Positions 1-6,719 of a DNA stretch of 12,004 nucleotides are shown one piece after another. Numbering within the stretch: the stretch's first letter is position 1; every line of letters starts with the position of its first letter. Location: the NCBI GenBank assembly GCA_946612055.1, contig CAMOEH010000004.1:1-12004 (forward strand), read 5' to 3'. This DNA comes from an uncultured Bacillota bacterium. Lineage in GTDB: Bacteria; Bacillota_I; Bacilli_A; RFN20; CAG-826. The translations under genes and the position numbers were made by a program. The notes under the pieces were generated by a model. That model did no database searches, had not been told where the DNA came from, and worked only from the letters and a program-made list of their open reading frames with translations.

Positions 1-1
1 A

Positions 2-58
2 TATTTCAGCATTGCCTATGCCCGTGATATTACGTTAGACGGCAACCCAATCATCTAG
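2..58 (+). CDS. C-terminal end of an unidentified upstream gene (partial)
   Basis: The second frame is open from the left edge of the window and ends in TAG at 56-58, giving eighteen residues ending in DITLDGNPII. It lies on the same strand as the phosphopantetheinyl transferase and stops 32 bases before its ATG, so the two could share a transcript. The fragment is too short to assign a family, and an open frame of this size could occur by chance. I list it because no other frame here gives a plausible gene end. Confidence 0.4.
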   Translation, partial: YFSIAYARDITLDGNPII

Positions 59-90
59 ACATTTTCTTAGAAAAAGGCAAAGATAAGTGC

Positions 91-672
91 ATGAGTTCGC
101 TTTCGCTTTTTCTTCTTCGCGTTGATGAGATCGATCCAAACCGAATTTTTGAATTTGGCGAAAAAGAGAAAGAACGTTTTGATGCGCTTCGGAAACAAGA
201 GGACAAACTTCTTTTTTTAGGTGGAAGGTTGCTAATTAAACAATACGTGTCCAATCAGGAAATCTTATTTTTGTCGAATCAAAAACCATATATTCCAGGA
301 GCGAAGAAATTCTCTTTGTCCCATACCTATCCTTATGTCGCGCTTCTGGTTGGCGAAAACGAAAACGGGGTCGACATTGAAAAAAGAGAACGTCTTGAAT
401 CGACTCATTTAGAAAAATGCCTAGCCAAAAGCGACCAAGAGTTTTTGGGTGATTTAGGAAAACTTTGGTGCTTAAAAGAAGCCACATATAAATGCGCGGG
501 AGTAGGGCAATTTAATCCGAAAGAGCCATTCGATATCTTCAACGAAGACGTTGTGGTTTATCGGGGGAAGACGATGCATTATCGCTTTCCCGTCCACGAA
601 GATATTGTTATCACGGTGGCAAGCGAAAACCCCATCGATAAAGTAGATTATCAATTAATCGCTTCTATCTAA
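91..672 (+). CDS. Sfp-type 4'-phosphopantetheinyl transferase
   Basis: This enzyme should transfer the 4'-phosphopantetheine arm of coenzyme A to a serine on acyl or peptidyl carrier proteins in the cytoplasm, needing Mg2+. The 193-residue length is slightly below the usual 210-240 of the Sfp class. Family motifs are visible: FSLSH at 74-78, GVDIEK at 93-98 with the acidic metal ligands Asp95 and Glu97, and KLWCLKEATYK at 124-134 with the conserved W...KEA..K signature. The ATG at 91 is chosen because the LFLLRVDEID strand that follows is a typical start of these proteins; only a weak purine stretch lies upstream. No carrier protein or synthase gene is visible nearby, so the substrate is unknown: it could be the fatty acid carrier protein or a secondary-metabolite carrier. 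It converges on the oxidoreductase gene with 21 bases between the stops. Confidence 0.85.
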   Translation: MSSLSLFLLRVDEIDPNRIFEFGEKEKERFDALRKQEDKLLFLGGRLLIKQYVSNQEILFLSNQKPYIPGAKKFSLSHTYPYVALLVGENENGVDIEKRERLESTHLEKCLAKSDQEFLGDLGKLWCLKEATYKCAGVGQFNPKEPFDIFNEDVVVYRGKTMHYRFPVHEDIVITVASENPIDKVDYQLIASI

Positions 673-680
673 AATATCCG

Positions 681-719
681 TGTTTTGCAAAGATTAATTG
701 CGCTTTTGCGCTCTTTTTT
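681..719 (+). terminator. Possible terminator between convergent genes
   Basis: A GCGC-TTTT-GCGC hairpin at 700-711 is followed by TCTTTTTT, which could end plus-strand transcription from the phosphopantetheinyl transferase. The stem is only four base pairs and overlaps the last codons of the convergent oxidoreductase gene, so this is a weak call. Confidence 0.35.
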
Positions 720-2214
720 CGTTATGAATGAAACGTTTTCTTTCCAATTTACAAACGCGGTAAGCGGCATGTTTCCCCGTGAATAAAGCAATCGGTAAAC
801 CACCGGGGAACATCAGCCATTGGCCAGAAAGAATTACGTTTTTGATCCCTTTGATTTTTCCTGATTCCATCAACGTCTTGTTATGCTTAGTTGCGATAAA
901 AGACATATAGGAGCCGTGGTAGGCATTGCAATAACGCTCATAAGTTAGAGGCGTGGCGACGTCTAGCGTTTCAATCTCTTCCGGACCGATTTTCCAGTAG
1001 CCAGCAATTTTTCCTTTAATGAATTCAGCGAGATCTTCTTTCGCGGCGGCGTATTCTTCTTTGCTCATTTTCTTCCATTCTTGATAGGACTCTTCGGTTG
1101 CATCAAGCAAGATGGTAAGGAGCGTTTTCCCATCATGGATATAGGTGGAATCAAAAGCGTAATTGCGCACCGGGATGTGATTGATTTTCACACCATGAAT
1201 GACGGTTTCTTCGACTCGGAAATCATCCATCTTGGAGAAGTCGGTCACGTTATGGCTGGTGCGGAAGGCAACCGTGAAGCCAATGTTTAAAGGATATTCA
1301 ATTGGCTTTTCGTATTTCTTGCGGAAATGATCTAAGCCAGGGGCATCCGCAAGCAAATCGAAGCAAGCGTGATGAGCGTCAGTAGCCACGATGACATAAT
1401 CGCCATCGATGCGGTCTCCGTTTTCTAGAAGGATACCTGTGGCCTTATCGCCATCGAAGATGACCTTTTGAACCGGGCGATTGCAGTATAAAGACCCGCC
1501 CAAAGATAAGAAACGGTCACGAATGTTGCTCACCATGCGAATAGAGCCACCTTCAATGACGCCGGCATCTTTCCGATAAAGAGATTGCATAACGTAGAGG
1601 AAGGAGTGGGCATTATAGCTTGCCTTCATGGCCCTTAATAGAAGATTTCTAAGATCCTCGTTTTTGAACTTCTGGACGTATTCGCCCATCGACATCTTTT
1701 TGTATTTGAGGAAGCTTGGAACCATGGGGGCCATCTTCAGGCTGAAGTTCATCAAATAGAAAGGATTCATTTGAGATAAGGGACCACGTGTAGGGATTTT
1801 CACATGGGAATAGGCTTTGATCGATTTGATAAAACGGCGAATCTGCCTTTTGTCTTCAGGGAAAGATTCGCAGAACTCTTTTTCAAGTTGAGATAAGTCA
1901 CCCCAAAGAGAAAGGGTTTTCCCGTTTACGTCAAAATCAGATAACGATTCAGTTGGATAGATCTTTGTCTTTTCGTCGAAAGCTCCGATGTGTTCCCAAA
2001 GAGGATATAGATCTCCTTTTGGATTTGTTCCGATTACCCAGTGGGCGCATCCCTCGATATAGGATCCCTTTCGATACCACCCGGTGCATTCTCCGCCTGG
2101 GATGGCATGCTTTTCATAGATGGCAACATCGAATCCGTTATCTAAACAATAAATACCTGCCGTAAGGCCAGAAACACCAGCCCCGACAATGATGACTTTC
2201 TTGCGTTGCAGCAT
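694..2214 (-). CDS. FAD-dependent oxidoreductase, phytoene desaturase / retinol saturase-like
   Basis: The product is a flavoprotein of the amine oxidase/phytoene desaturase superfamily, expected to oxidise, reduce or isomerise a hydrophobic polyene or similar lipid. The N-terminus carries the dinucleotide-binding fold: KKVIIVGAGVSG (GxGxxG at residues 11-16), then an acidic strand end at VAIYEKH and the GGECTG turn after it. Near the C-terminus, SGQWLMFPGGLPIALFTGKHAA matches the second FAD-contacting segment of this family. From the ATG at 2214 it has 506 residues, normal for the family. In-frame upstream starts exist (ATG at 2259, TTG at 2268), but they add residues before the Rossmann strand. 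The AAAGGA sequence upstream of 2214 is 13 bases away, so the start is not certain. The true substrate cannot be read from sequence, and no carotenoid synthase gene is present here. It is divergent from recN. Confidence 0.85.
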   Translation of the reverse strand: MLQRKKVIIVGAGVSGLTAGIYCLDNGFDVAIYEKHAIPGGECTGWYRKGSYIEGCAHWVIGTNPKGDLYPLWEHIGAFDEKTKIYPTESLSDFDVNGKTLSLWGDLSQLEKEFCESFPEDKRQIRRFIKSIKAYSHVKIPTRGPLSQMNPFYLMNFSLKMAPMVPSFLKYKKMSMGEYVQKFKNEDLRNLLLRAMKASYNAHSFLYVMQSLYRKDAGVIEGGSIRMVSNIRDRFLSLGGSLYCNRPVQKVIFDGDKATGILLENGDRIDGDYVIVATDAHHACFDLLADAPGLDHFRKKYEKPIEYPLNIGFTVAFRTSHNVTDFSKMDDFRVEETVIHGVKINHIPVRNYAFDSTYIHDGKTLLTILLDATEESYQEWKKMSKEEYAAAKEDLAEFIKGKIAGYWKIGPEEIETLDVATPLTYERYCNAYHGSYMSFIATKHNKTLMESGKIKGIKNVILSGQWLMFPGGLPIALFTGKHAAYRVCKLERKRFIHNEKRAQKRN

Positions 2215-2273
2215 TCTAAAATTATCGTCCTTTCCAATAGGAAAGAAAAGAGAAAGCATTTGAGGCAAATCCC

Positions 2274-2301
2274 TTTTAACATCGCCTCGCGGGCGTATAA
2301 T
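2274..2301 (+). promoter_or_regulatory. recN promoter with perfect TATAAT just before the ATG
   Basis: TATAAT at 2296-2301 is a perfect -10 box. A weak -35 (TTTTAA, 2274-2279) lies 16 bases upstream. Only six bases separate the -10 box from the recN ATG at 2308, so the expected transcription start falls on or next to the start codon. No Shine-Dalgarno sequence precedes the ATG, which fits a leaderless message. Confidence 0.6.
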
Positions 2302-2307
2302 AACTTT

Positions 2308-3981
2308 ATGTTAAAACGTCTGACCATTACCAATTTGGCCATCATCGAAAATATCGACGTCCTTTTTAAGGAAGGCTTTACTGTCCTTACCGGAGGAACG
2401 GGTGCGGGAAAAAGCTTAATCATCGATTCGCTTTCTCTCCTTTTGGGAGCGAGAGCGTCCACGGAATTAATCCGCTCTGGAGAAGAAAAGGCCGTTATCC
2501 GTGGTGAATTCTTTTTGAAGAACAATCGTCTTGAAGCGATTCTTGGTGAAATCGGGGTTACCTTAGAAGATGGTTTAATCATGGTCGAAAGAACAATCGG
2601 CCGTTCCAAAAGCGTGGTTAAGATCAATGGTGTTCCTGTTTCCTTGTCCGATTTAAACCGCGTTGCCATTTATCTAGCCGACATTCATAGCCAATTTGAT
2701 TTCGAGAAGATTCTAGATCCTGAGCATTATCTCGAGATGATCGATGGCTTCTCTTACGAAAAGATATCTTCCTGCAAAAATGAATACACGTCCTTGCTAT
2801 CTTCTTATCGCGAGAAGAAAAAAGAATTGGATGATCTCTACGCTTTCAAACGGAAGATGGAAGAAAACCATGACTTCTACGAATATCAATTTAATGAATT
2901 GAAAGCGTTCGGCTTGGAAGAAGGGGAAGAGGAGAGAATCGACCAAGAACTTTCTCTTCTTAAAAATTACGACAAAGTCTATTCGCTTGCCCAACAAGCC
3001 GATTCCATTATTCGCGAAGATTTCTTGGACCGTCTTTATGAATTAGGAAAGACATTGGAAAAATTATCCGAATATCAAAATCAATATAAAGGATCGGCCG
3101 AAACCATCTCGGATCGTTATTACGAATTAGATGATCTTTTCTCCTCTTTAAAAAAGGATTTTAAAAACGTCGATTACGATCCTTCTCGTTTGAACGAACT
3201 CGAGCAGCGCGATTACGATTTGCAAAACCTCAAGCGAAAATACCGCAAATCATTTGATGAATTGATTGCTTATCAAAATGAACTTGCGCGCATGCTTGCC
3301 ACGACGAATAACATCGATGGAGAAATCGCTTCTAAAGAAAAGGAAGTGCAAGATAGTCTTTTCTCTTGCTATGAAAAAGGAAAAGAGCTTTCTTCTTTGC
3401 GTAAAGAAAACGGGAAGACCATTGAAAAGGAACTTAAGAAAAATCTCGACGATCTCCTTCTTGCCGCCCGTTTTGAAATCTTTTTCCGCCCCTTCCCCGA
3501 TAAAGCGGACGCGTCTTATCTAAAAGAAGATGGGCTCGACGAAGTAGATTTCTTGATTGAAACCAATATTGGCGAAGGTTTGAAGAGCTTGGCCAAAATC
3601 GTCTCTGGAGGTGAAGCAAGCCGCATCATGCTTGCGTTCAAGACGATTTTCATCAAAGCCAATCACATCGCCACGGTCATATTTGATGAAATCGATACGG
3701 GAATATCGGGAGAAGCGGCCATGGCGGTTGCAAACAAAATTCGTGAAATCGCTAAGGATAGCCAAGTTCTTGCCATTACCCATTTGCCTCAAGTCGCCTC
3801 TTCCTCCGATCACCATATCTTGATTTCAAAAGCGGTCACTGAAGGCAGGACCTATGCAAGCATTCGCGAATTGTCCCTTGAAGAGAAAATTATCGAGGTT
3901 GCTCAGCTCATATCCGGCAACGAAGTTACCGAAAAGCAAATCGCCTACGCTCGCGAGATGGTTCTGTCCTCTTCCAAATAA
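2308..3981 (+). CDS. recN: DNA repair protein RecN
   Basis: RecN is an SMC-like ATPase that acts at DNA double-strand breaks in recombinational repair. The 557-residue length fits the family. The N-terminal ATPase lobe starts MLKRLTITNLAIIENIDV and carries Walker A GGTGAGKS at 29-36. A long coiled-coil region rich in Glu, Lys and Leu fills roughly 150-370. The C-terminal lobe has the ABC signature VSGGEASR at 432-439, Walker B ATVIFDEIDTG from 455 with catalytic Glu461, and ITHLPQVAS around 490-498 with the switch His492. All catalytic motifs are intact. The open frame extends upstream to 2206, but the ATG at 2308 is the right start because the conserved N-terminus begins there. The gene has its own promoter and terminator, so it is probably monocistronic. 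No SOS operator is evident. Confidence 0.95.
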   Translation: MLKRLTITNLAIIENIDVLFKEGFTVLTGGTGAGKSLIIDSLSLLLGARASTELIRSGEEKAVIRGEFFLKNNRLEAILGEIGVTLEDGLIMVERTIGRSKSVVKINGVPVSLSDLNRVAIYLADIHSQFDFEKILDPEHYLEMIDGFSYEKISSCKNEYTSLLSSYREKKKELDDLYAFKRKMEENHDFYEYQFNELKAFGLEEGEEERIDQELSLLKNYDKVYSLAQQADSIIREDFLDRLYELGKTLEKLSEYQNQYKGSAETISDRYYELDDLFSSLKKDFKNVDYDPSRLNELEQRDYDLQNLKRKYRKSFDELIAYQNELARMLATTNNIDGEIASKEKEVQDSLFSCYEKGKELSSLRKENGKTIEKELKKNLDDLLLAARFEIFFRPFPDKADASYLKEDGLDEVDFLIETNIGEGLKSLAKIVSGGEASRIMLAFKTIFIKANHIATVIFDEIDTGISGEAAMAVANKIREIAKDSQVLAITHLPQVASSSDHHILISKAVTEGRTYASIRELSLEEKIIEVAQLISGNEVTEKQIAYAREMVLSSSK

Positions 3982-4022
3982 AATACATACACGTATCCAT
4001 TCTTTTGTATACGCGCACATGG

Positions 4023-4073
4023 TTTAAGAATGAAGAACGGATCTTCACGCTCTCGTTCTTAAATCAATTTTTT
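4023..4073 (+). terminator. Intrinsic terminator after recN
   Basis: TTTAAGAATGA (4023-4033) pairs with TCGTTCTTAAA (4053-4063), giving eleven base pairs including one G-U. Six T residues follow at 4068-4073. It sits about 40 bases after the recN stop and separates recN from the large RNA. Confidence 0.7.
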
Positions 4074-4144
4074 GGGATTAAAAGTTTTTAAAAATTATAA
4101 GCAAAGCTTATTCTTTCGTTTTTAAAAAAATTATGAAAAAAATG

Positions 4145-4173
4145 TTTGCATTTCTAAAAAGCGATGATATAGT
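4145..4173 (+). promoter_or_regulatory. Sigma-70-type extended -10 promoter of the large RNA
   Basis: TTTGCA (4145-4150) as -35, a 17-base spacer and TATAGT (4168-4173) as -10 form a good housekeeping promoter. A TG at 4165-4166 makes it an extended -10. The preceding 60 bases are rich in A- and T-tracts resembling an UP element, a feature of highly expressed stable RNA promoters. The predicted start is near 4179-4181, immediately before the first paired element. Confidence 0.75.
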
Positions 4174-4352
4174 AATTGACCCCACAGGAAGGGCGAGGCC
4201 TCGTGTCCCGCTGAACTGTAGGGACGATTCCTAGCGATTATCTCAAAAGGAACCGCGCGGAAAGCAAGGTGCCGCTAGGGCCAGTCATTGGCCTCAAAGG
4301 TCTGCTCCAATGAAAGTTGGGAGGAACTGAGTCTCTTGAAACTCAGCTTCCC

Positions 4353-5542
4353 CGGAATCCTCCGCCGCCCGGTAGACCGGAAAATGGGAGAACCTCCTCG
4401 AAACGATGGATTCCCATCGGAGGAAAAGGATGGTCGAGGGCTCCATGCTGGAATGCTTGGAAAGCCACTGCCTCGTATCCCAGGCAGCTAGTTGATCTAG
4501 AAAAATATGGGAACTTCGGAAAGCCTTGGAAAAGGAACATCCGAGAGCTGGGACACCCGAACTTCATCGGAATCCCCCGCGGGAAGGAAAACGCCCGTCT
4601 GGTGCACCAGAAAAACGTTGCCTGCTTCCGAAAGGCTCTTCCTGTTGAAGGAGGAGAGCAAAGAGCAAGGGCTAATCACCCGAAGGAATCCTCCCTTCCT
4701 TGGTAAACCAAGATAACGAAGGCTGACGGTAACACCGGCGCAACCGACAAACCGTCCTAGAGGCTATGGCAACATAGCTTCGCGGCTCATTCTCCCCGCT
4801 TGATGGGATCAAAAAGGAGAATCGTTTCCACACTTGCCCTCAAAAAGAGAGCGAAAGAGGAAACGGACGCGCTGCAGCTAAGCTGATGCGCGGGATGGAT
4901 TCCTTACCATCCTTCGGTATAACCGATAAATCAAAATCGGGATGAGAAGTGATTCTCAAATGGGAGAAAAACCCAGGGCCAAGACGAAGAGGCCGCGGTA
5001 AACCGAAGATTCTTCTCTCCGCTGACGGGCCCGGTATTAATGCCGTCTTCCCCGTCCTCTGGTAACTACCCTTAAAGGGTAGGGCGAATCTCCCCTTCGC
5101 TGGTGAAACCGAATCGAGGGAATGCGAATGGCTCGGCTTTCTTCAGAAAGCAGGGCTCATCCGAAAACATTCGGGAATTCATAACCGAATGGTGCCAAAG
5201 GGGCTCGGCGCGCGGTAAACCGCTGGAAATGCCTCGACTCCAAAGCGATTTGGAGAACATCGGAGACGCTTTTGTCCCCGAAGGAAGTCGCTCCACCCTA
5301 CAAACGTGAAGTCGGAGCGTGGCTGATGCACTTGGGCGAATGAAGACGTACCCCAAGGCAAAGGTCGAGACTTATTAGGGGTGACCCGAAATAGGCCTAG
5401 GAAGATAGGAGTTCTTCTCAGCGGTACACCGCAGAACCAAAAACCTGCCCCCGAAGGCGAAGCGAGGCAAGCTCGCTCCGAGGTAAGAGGCGATCCACTC
5501 CGGTGGAGCGGTCGGTTGGAATCCCCCGCAAGGTAGACCTTG
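4353..5542 (+). repeat. Five repeats of a two-hairpin module inside the large RNA
   Basis: Each unit is a hairpin whose loop contains AATCCY or a close variant, followed at once or within a few bases by a GG-UANA-CC-type hairpin. Units lie at 4353-4380 (CGG-AATCCT-CCG, CCGG-TAGA-CCGG), 4682-4712 (GAAGG-AATCCTC-CCTTC, CTTGG-TAAA-CCAAG), 4893-4926 (GGATGG-ATTCCTTA-CCATCC, TCGG-TATAA-CCGA), 5084-5110 (GCGAA-TCTCCCC-TTCGC, GG-TGAAA-CC) and 5518-5542 (GG-AATCCC-CC, CAAGG-TAGA-CCTTG). Lone second-type hairpins occur at 4996-5005, 5212-5223 and 5421-5432, and lone first-type hairpins at 4404-4419 and 4568-4579. Loop sequences are kept while stems change on both sides, the mark of conserved RNA structure. 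Confidence 0.7.
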
Positions 5543-5604
5543 AATGGAAATGTCCCGTCGAAATTGGAGCTATACGAGACGTTAAACGGGAAAGCCGAGT
5601 GACA

Positions 5605-5635
5605 CCCTGCAGTGATGCAGGGCGTTTTCTTTTTT
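5605..5635 (+). terminator. Intrinsic terminator of the large RNA
   Basis: CCCTGCA (5605-5611), a GTGA tetraloop and TGCAGGG (5616-5622) form a perfect seven-pair hairpin. It is followed by CG and then a T-rich tract at 5625-5635. It lies 30 bases before the higB promoter. Confidence 0.9.
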
Positions 5636-5666
5636 GAGTCAAAACACTGAAAAAGGTCGTTTTACT

Positions 5667-5697
5667 GTATTGTATGTACACGCAATACGGATATAAT
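5667..5697 (+). promoter_or_regulatory. higBA promoter with operator-like inverted repeat
   Basis: The -10 is TATAAT at 5692-5697, with TTGTAT (5670-5675) as -35 and a 16-base spacer. The inverted repeat GTATTG (5667-5672) / CAATAC (5683-5688) covers the -35 and spacer, where a HigA-type repressor would block polymerase. That is the usual autoregulation of these loci; the binding itself is inferred. The higB ATG follows the -10 by only six bases. Confidence 0.6.
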
Positions 5698-5703
5698 ATA
5701 ACC

Positions 5704-5994
5704 ATGATTCGAAGCTTTGCCGACAAAGAAACCGAAAAGATCTTCAATCAACAGTTTTCTAAGCGCATACCCACCGATATCAGCAAAATTGCCCTCAGAA
5801 AATTGATGATGATTGATGCAGCCATGATTCTGACGGATTTAAAGGCACCACCGGCAAACCGCCTTGAACAACTCAAAGGCGATAGAACCGGTCAATGGAG
5901 CATTCGGATTAACGACCAATGGAGAATCGTCTTCGTCCCAATCTCGGGCGGAAGCGATTATGAGGATGTACAGATTGTCGATTACCACAAATAG
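5704..5994 (+). CDS. higB: HigB-type toxin (RelE/ParE superfamily)
   Basis: HigB toxins are small RelE-fold endoribonucleases that cleave mRNA on the ribosome and are neutralised by HigA. The 96-residue product has the family's core: NRLEQLKGDRTGQWSIRINDQWRIVF at about 52-77, with the paired basic and aromatic residues of the active surface, and the ending VQIVDYHK. It starts MIRSFADKETEKIF, as these toxins do. The open frame extends upstream to 5674, but that would run back through the promoter, so the ATG at 5704 is preferred. No Shine-Dalgarno sequence is present and the -10 box is six bases away, so translation may be leaderless. Toxin-before-antitoxin order is typical of higBA. The immediate upstream neighbour is the large RNA. 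Confidence 0.9.
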   Translation: MIRSFADKETEKIFNQQFSKRIPTDISKIALRKLMMIDAAMILTDLKAPPANRLEQLKGDRTGQWSIRINDQWRIVFVPISGGSDYEDVQIVDYHK

Positions 5995-6006
5995 GAGAAA
6001 GGGAAT

Positions 6007-6297
6007 ATGACTCAAATTGAAACACCGAAAATGAGTGAAATCTTGAAAGAAGAGTTTATGGGTCCTCTTGGCATTTCAGCATATCGCCTAGCCAACGACA
6101 TTGGAGTTCCTATCTCCAGAATTCAGGACATTCTTCATGACCGCAGGAAGGTTACGGCTGATACCTCTATCCGCCTTGGCCGATATTTTGGCGTAAGTGA
6201 ACGATATTTTCTCAATCTCCAATCGGATATCGATGTCAGAAACGCAAAGCCCATCATTTCAGAGGCGCTTGCTAAGATTCGACCCATTACGGCATGA
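6007..6297 (+). CDS. higA: HigA-type antitoxin, XRE-family DNA-binding protein
   Basis: HigA binds and silences HigB and represses their shared promoter. The 96 residues contain a helix-turn-helix at about 22-62: GISAYRLANDIGVPISRIQDILHDRRKVTADTSIRLGRYFGVSERYFLNLQ, the usual HigA/VapI pattern. The N-terminal ETPKMSEILKEEFMGPLG stretch also matches this family, which typically begins with a P.H.GEIL-like segment. AGGAG at 5993-5997 overlaps the higB stop codon and lies nine bases before the ATG, so translation is probably coupled to higB. It ends 18 bases short of a convergent membrane-protein gene, with no terminator visible between them. Confidence 0.9.
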   Translation: MTQIETPKMSEILKEEFMGPLGISAYRLANDIGVPISRIQDILHDRRKVTADTSIRLGRYFGVSERYFLNLQSDIDVRNAKPIISEALAKIRPITA

Positions 6298-6314
6298 GGC
6301 ATCAAAACGTTCGT

Positions 6315-6719
6315 CTACCCGTTATCTTGTTGCTGCTTTTCTTTAGCCTTGCTAATTAGTGTAAGAAGCAAACTAAGCCCTAACAAAACGCTGGCTAAGA
6401 TTAAAAAGACAAATAGCCAAGACGATTCCGTTTTCGCGATGGTGTAAATTCCTTGAAGTAGCAAATAAGCCCATACGCTAGCAAACCCAAAATGGAAGAG
6501 CAGTTCAGACATTTCTTTTAACGCGGCCTTTCCTATTCCTAAGAAAAGGAATAATAACGCTGACAAAACGCCAGGGAGGAACAATAACGTCAAATGGATA
6601 TCTTTGATTTCATGGGAGAATTGATAATAAATAACCGTGTATATCCCGCTGAAAGAAGCAATCCCAAGATAGATGGCCGCGACAAGGAAAGAATATTTTC
6701 TTGGATTAAGGGACGACAT
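6315..6719 (-). CDS. Four-helix membrane protein of unknown function
   Basis: I do not recognise this family. The 134-residue product starts MSSLNPRKYSF and has four hydrophobic stretches long enough to span the membrane, at roughly 11-31, 43-65, 75-97 and 100-125. It ends in a charged, glutamine-rich tail (SKAKEKQQQDNG), so both ends are probably cytoplasmic. The ATG at 6719 is chosen because a GGGGGA ribosome binding site lies about eight bases upstream. The longer open frame to 6812 would read through the end of the glycosidase gene. The start overlaps the glycosidase stop by 14 bases, indicating translational coupling and perhaps a shared role at the membrane. Confidence 0.65.
   Translation of the reverse strand: MSSLNPRKYSFLVAAIYLGIASFSGIYTVIYYQFSHEIKDIHLTLLFLPGVLSALLFLFLGIGKAALKEMSELLFHFGFASVWAYLLLQGIYTIAKTESSWLFVFLILASVLLGLSLLLTLISKAKEKQQQDNG

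Larger units (their letters stand above)
4179..5635 (+). ncRNA. Very large structured non-coding RNA, about 1.45 kb, unrecognised class
   Basis: The tract is bounded by a strong promoter and an intrinsic terminator on the same strand. No open frame in it has a ribosome binding site or protein-like composition. It is visibly G+C-richer than its flanks and dense in perfect stems. The 5' domain has CCC-ACAG (4181-4187) pairing CTGT-a-GGG (4216-4223), around an inner CGA-GGCC-TCG hairpin. CTAGCG (4231-4236) pairs CGCTAG (4273-4278). Further examples are CTGAGT/ACTCAG (4327/4341), GCTATG-GCAA-CATAGC (4763-4778, GNRA loop), ATTCTCC/GGAGAAT (4789/4816), GCTTTC-TTCA-GAAAGC (5136-5151), CTCCAAA-GCGA-TTTGGAG (5238-5255, GNRA loop), CGCTCC/GGAGCG (5289/5314), CTTGGG/CCCAAG (5331/5352) and AGCGAG/CTCGCT (5461/5472). 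It matches no rRNA, RNase P RNA, tmRNA or group I/II intron landmark that I can see. Size and ornateness recall OLE, GOLLD and ROOL RNAs, but it is longer than those. Function is unknown. Confidence 0.8.

Noticed and set aside
4463..4469. GCCACTG, similar to a conserved piece of cobalamin riboswitches
   Set aside because: The other riboswitch core elements are absent, and the heptamer lies in the middle of a 1.45 kb transcript far from any cobalamin gene.
4317..4706. 129-residue open frame inside the large RNA, with several shorter frames on both strands (for example 4288-4491 and 5072-5356)
   Set aside because: They have no ribosome binding site and a low-complexity Gly/Pro/Arg/Lys composition with no fold-like pattern. 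They overlap each other and lie within dense RNA stems bounded by a promoter and terminator.
4179..5635. The tract as rRNA, RNase P RNA, tmRNA or a group I or II intron
   Set aside because: I see no RNase P GAGGAAAGTCC-type signature, no tmRNA ends or tag frame, and no group II domain V hairpin or intron reverse transcriptase. There are no exons around it, and it has its own promoter and terminator. A database search would still be decisive.
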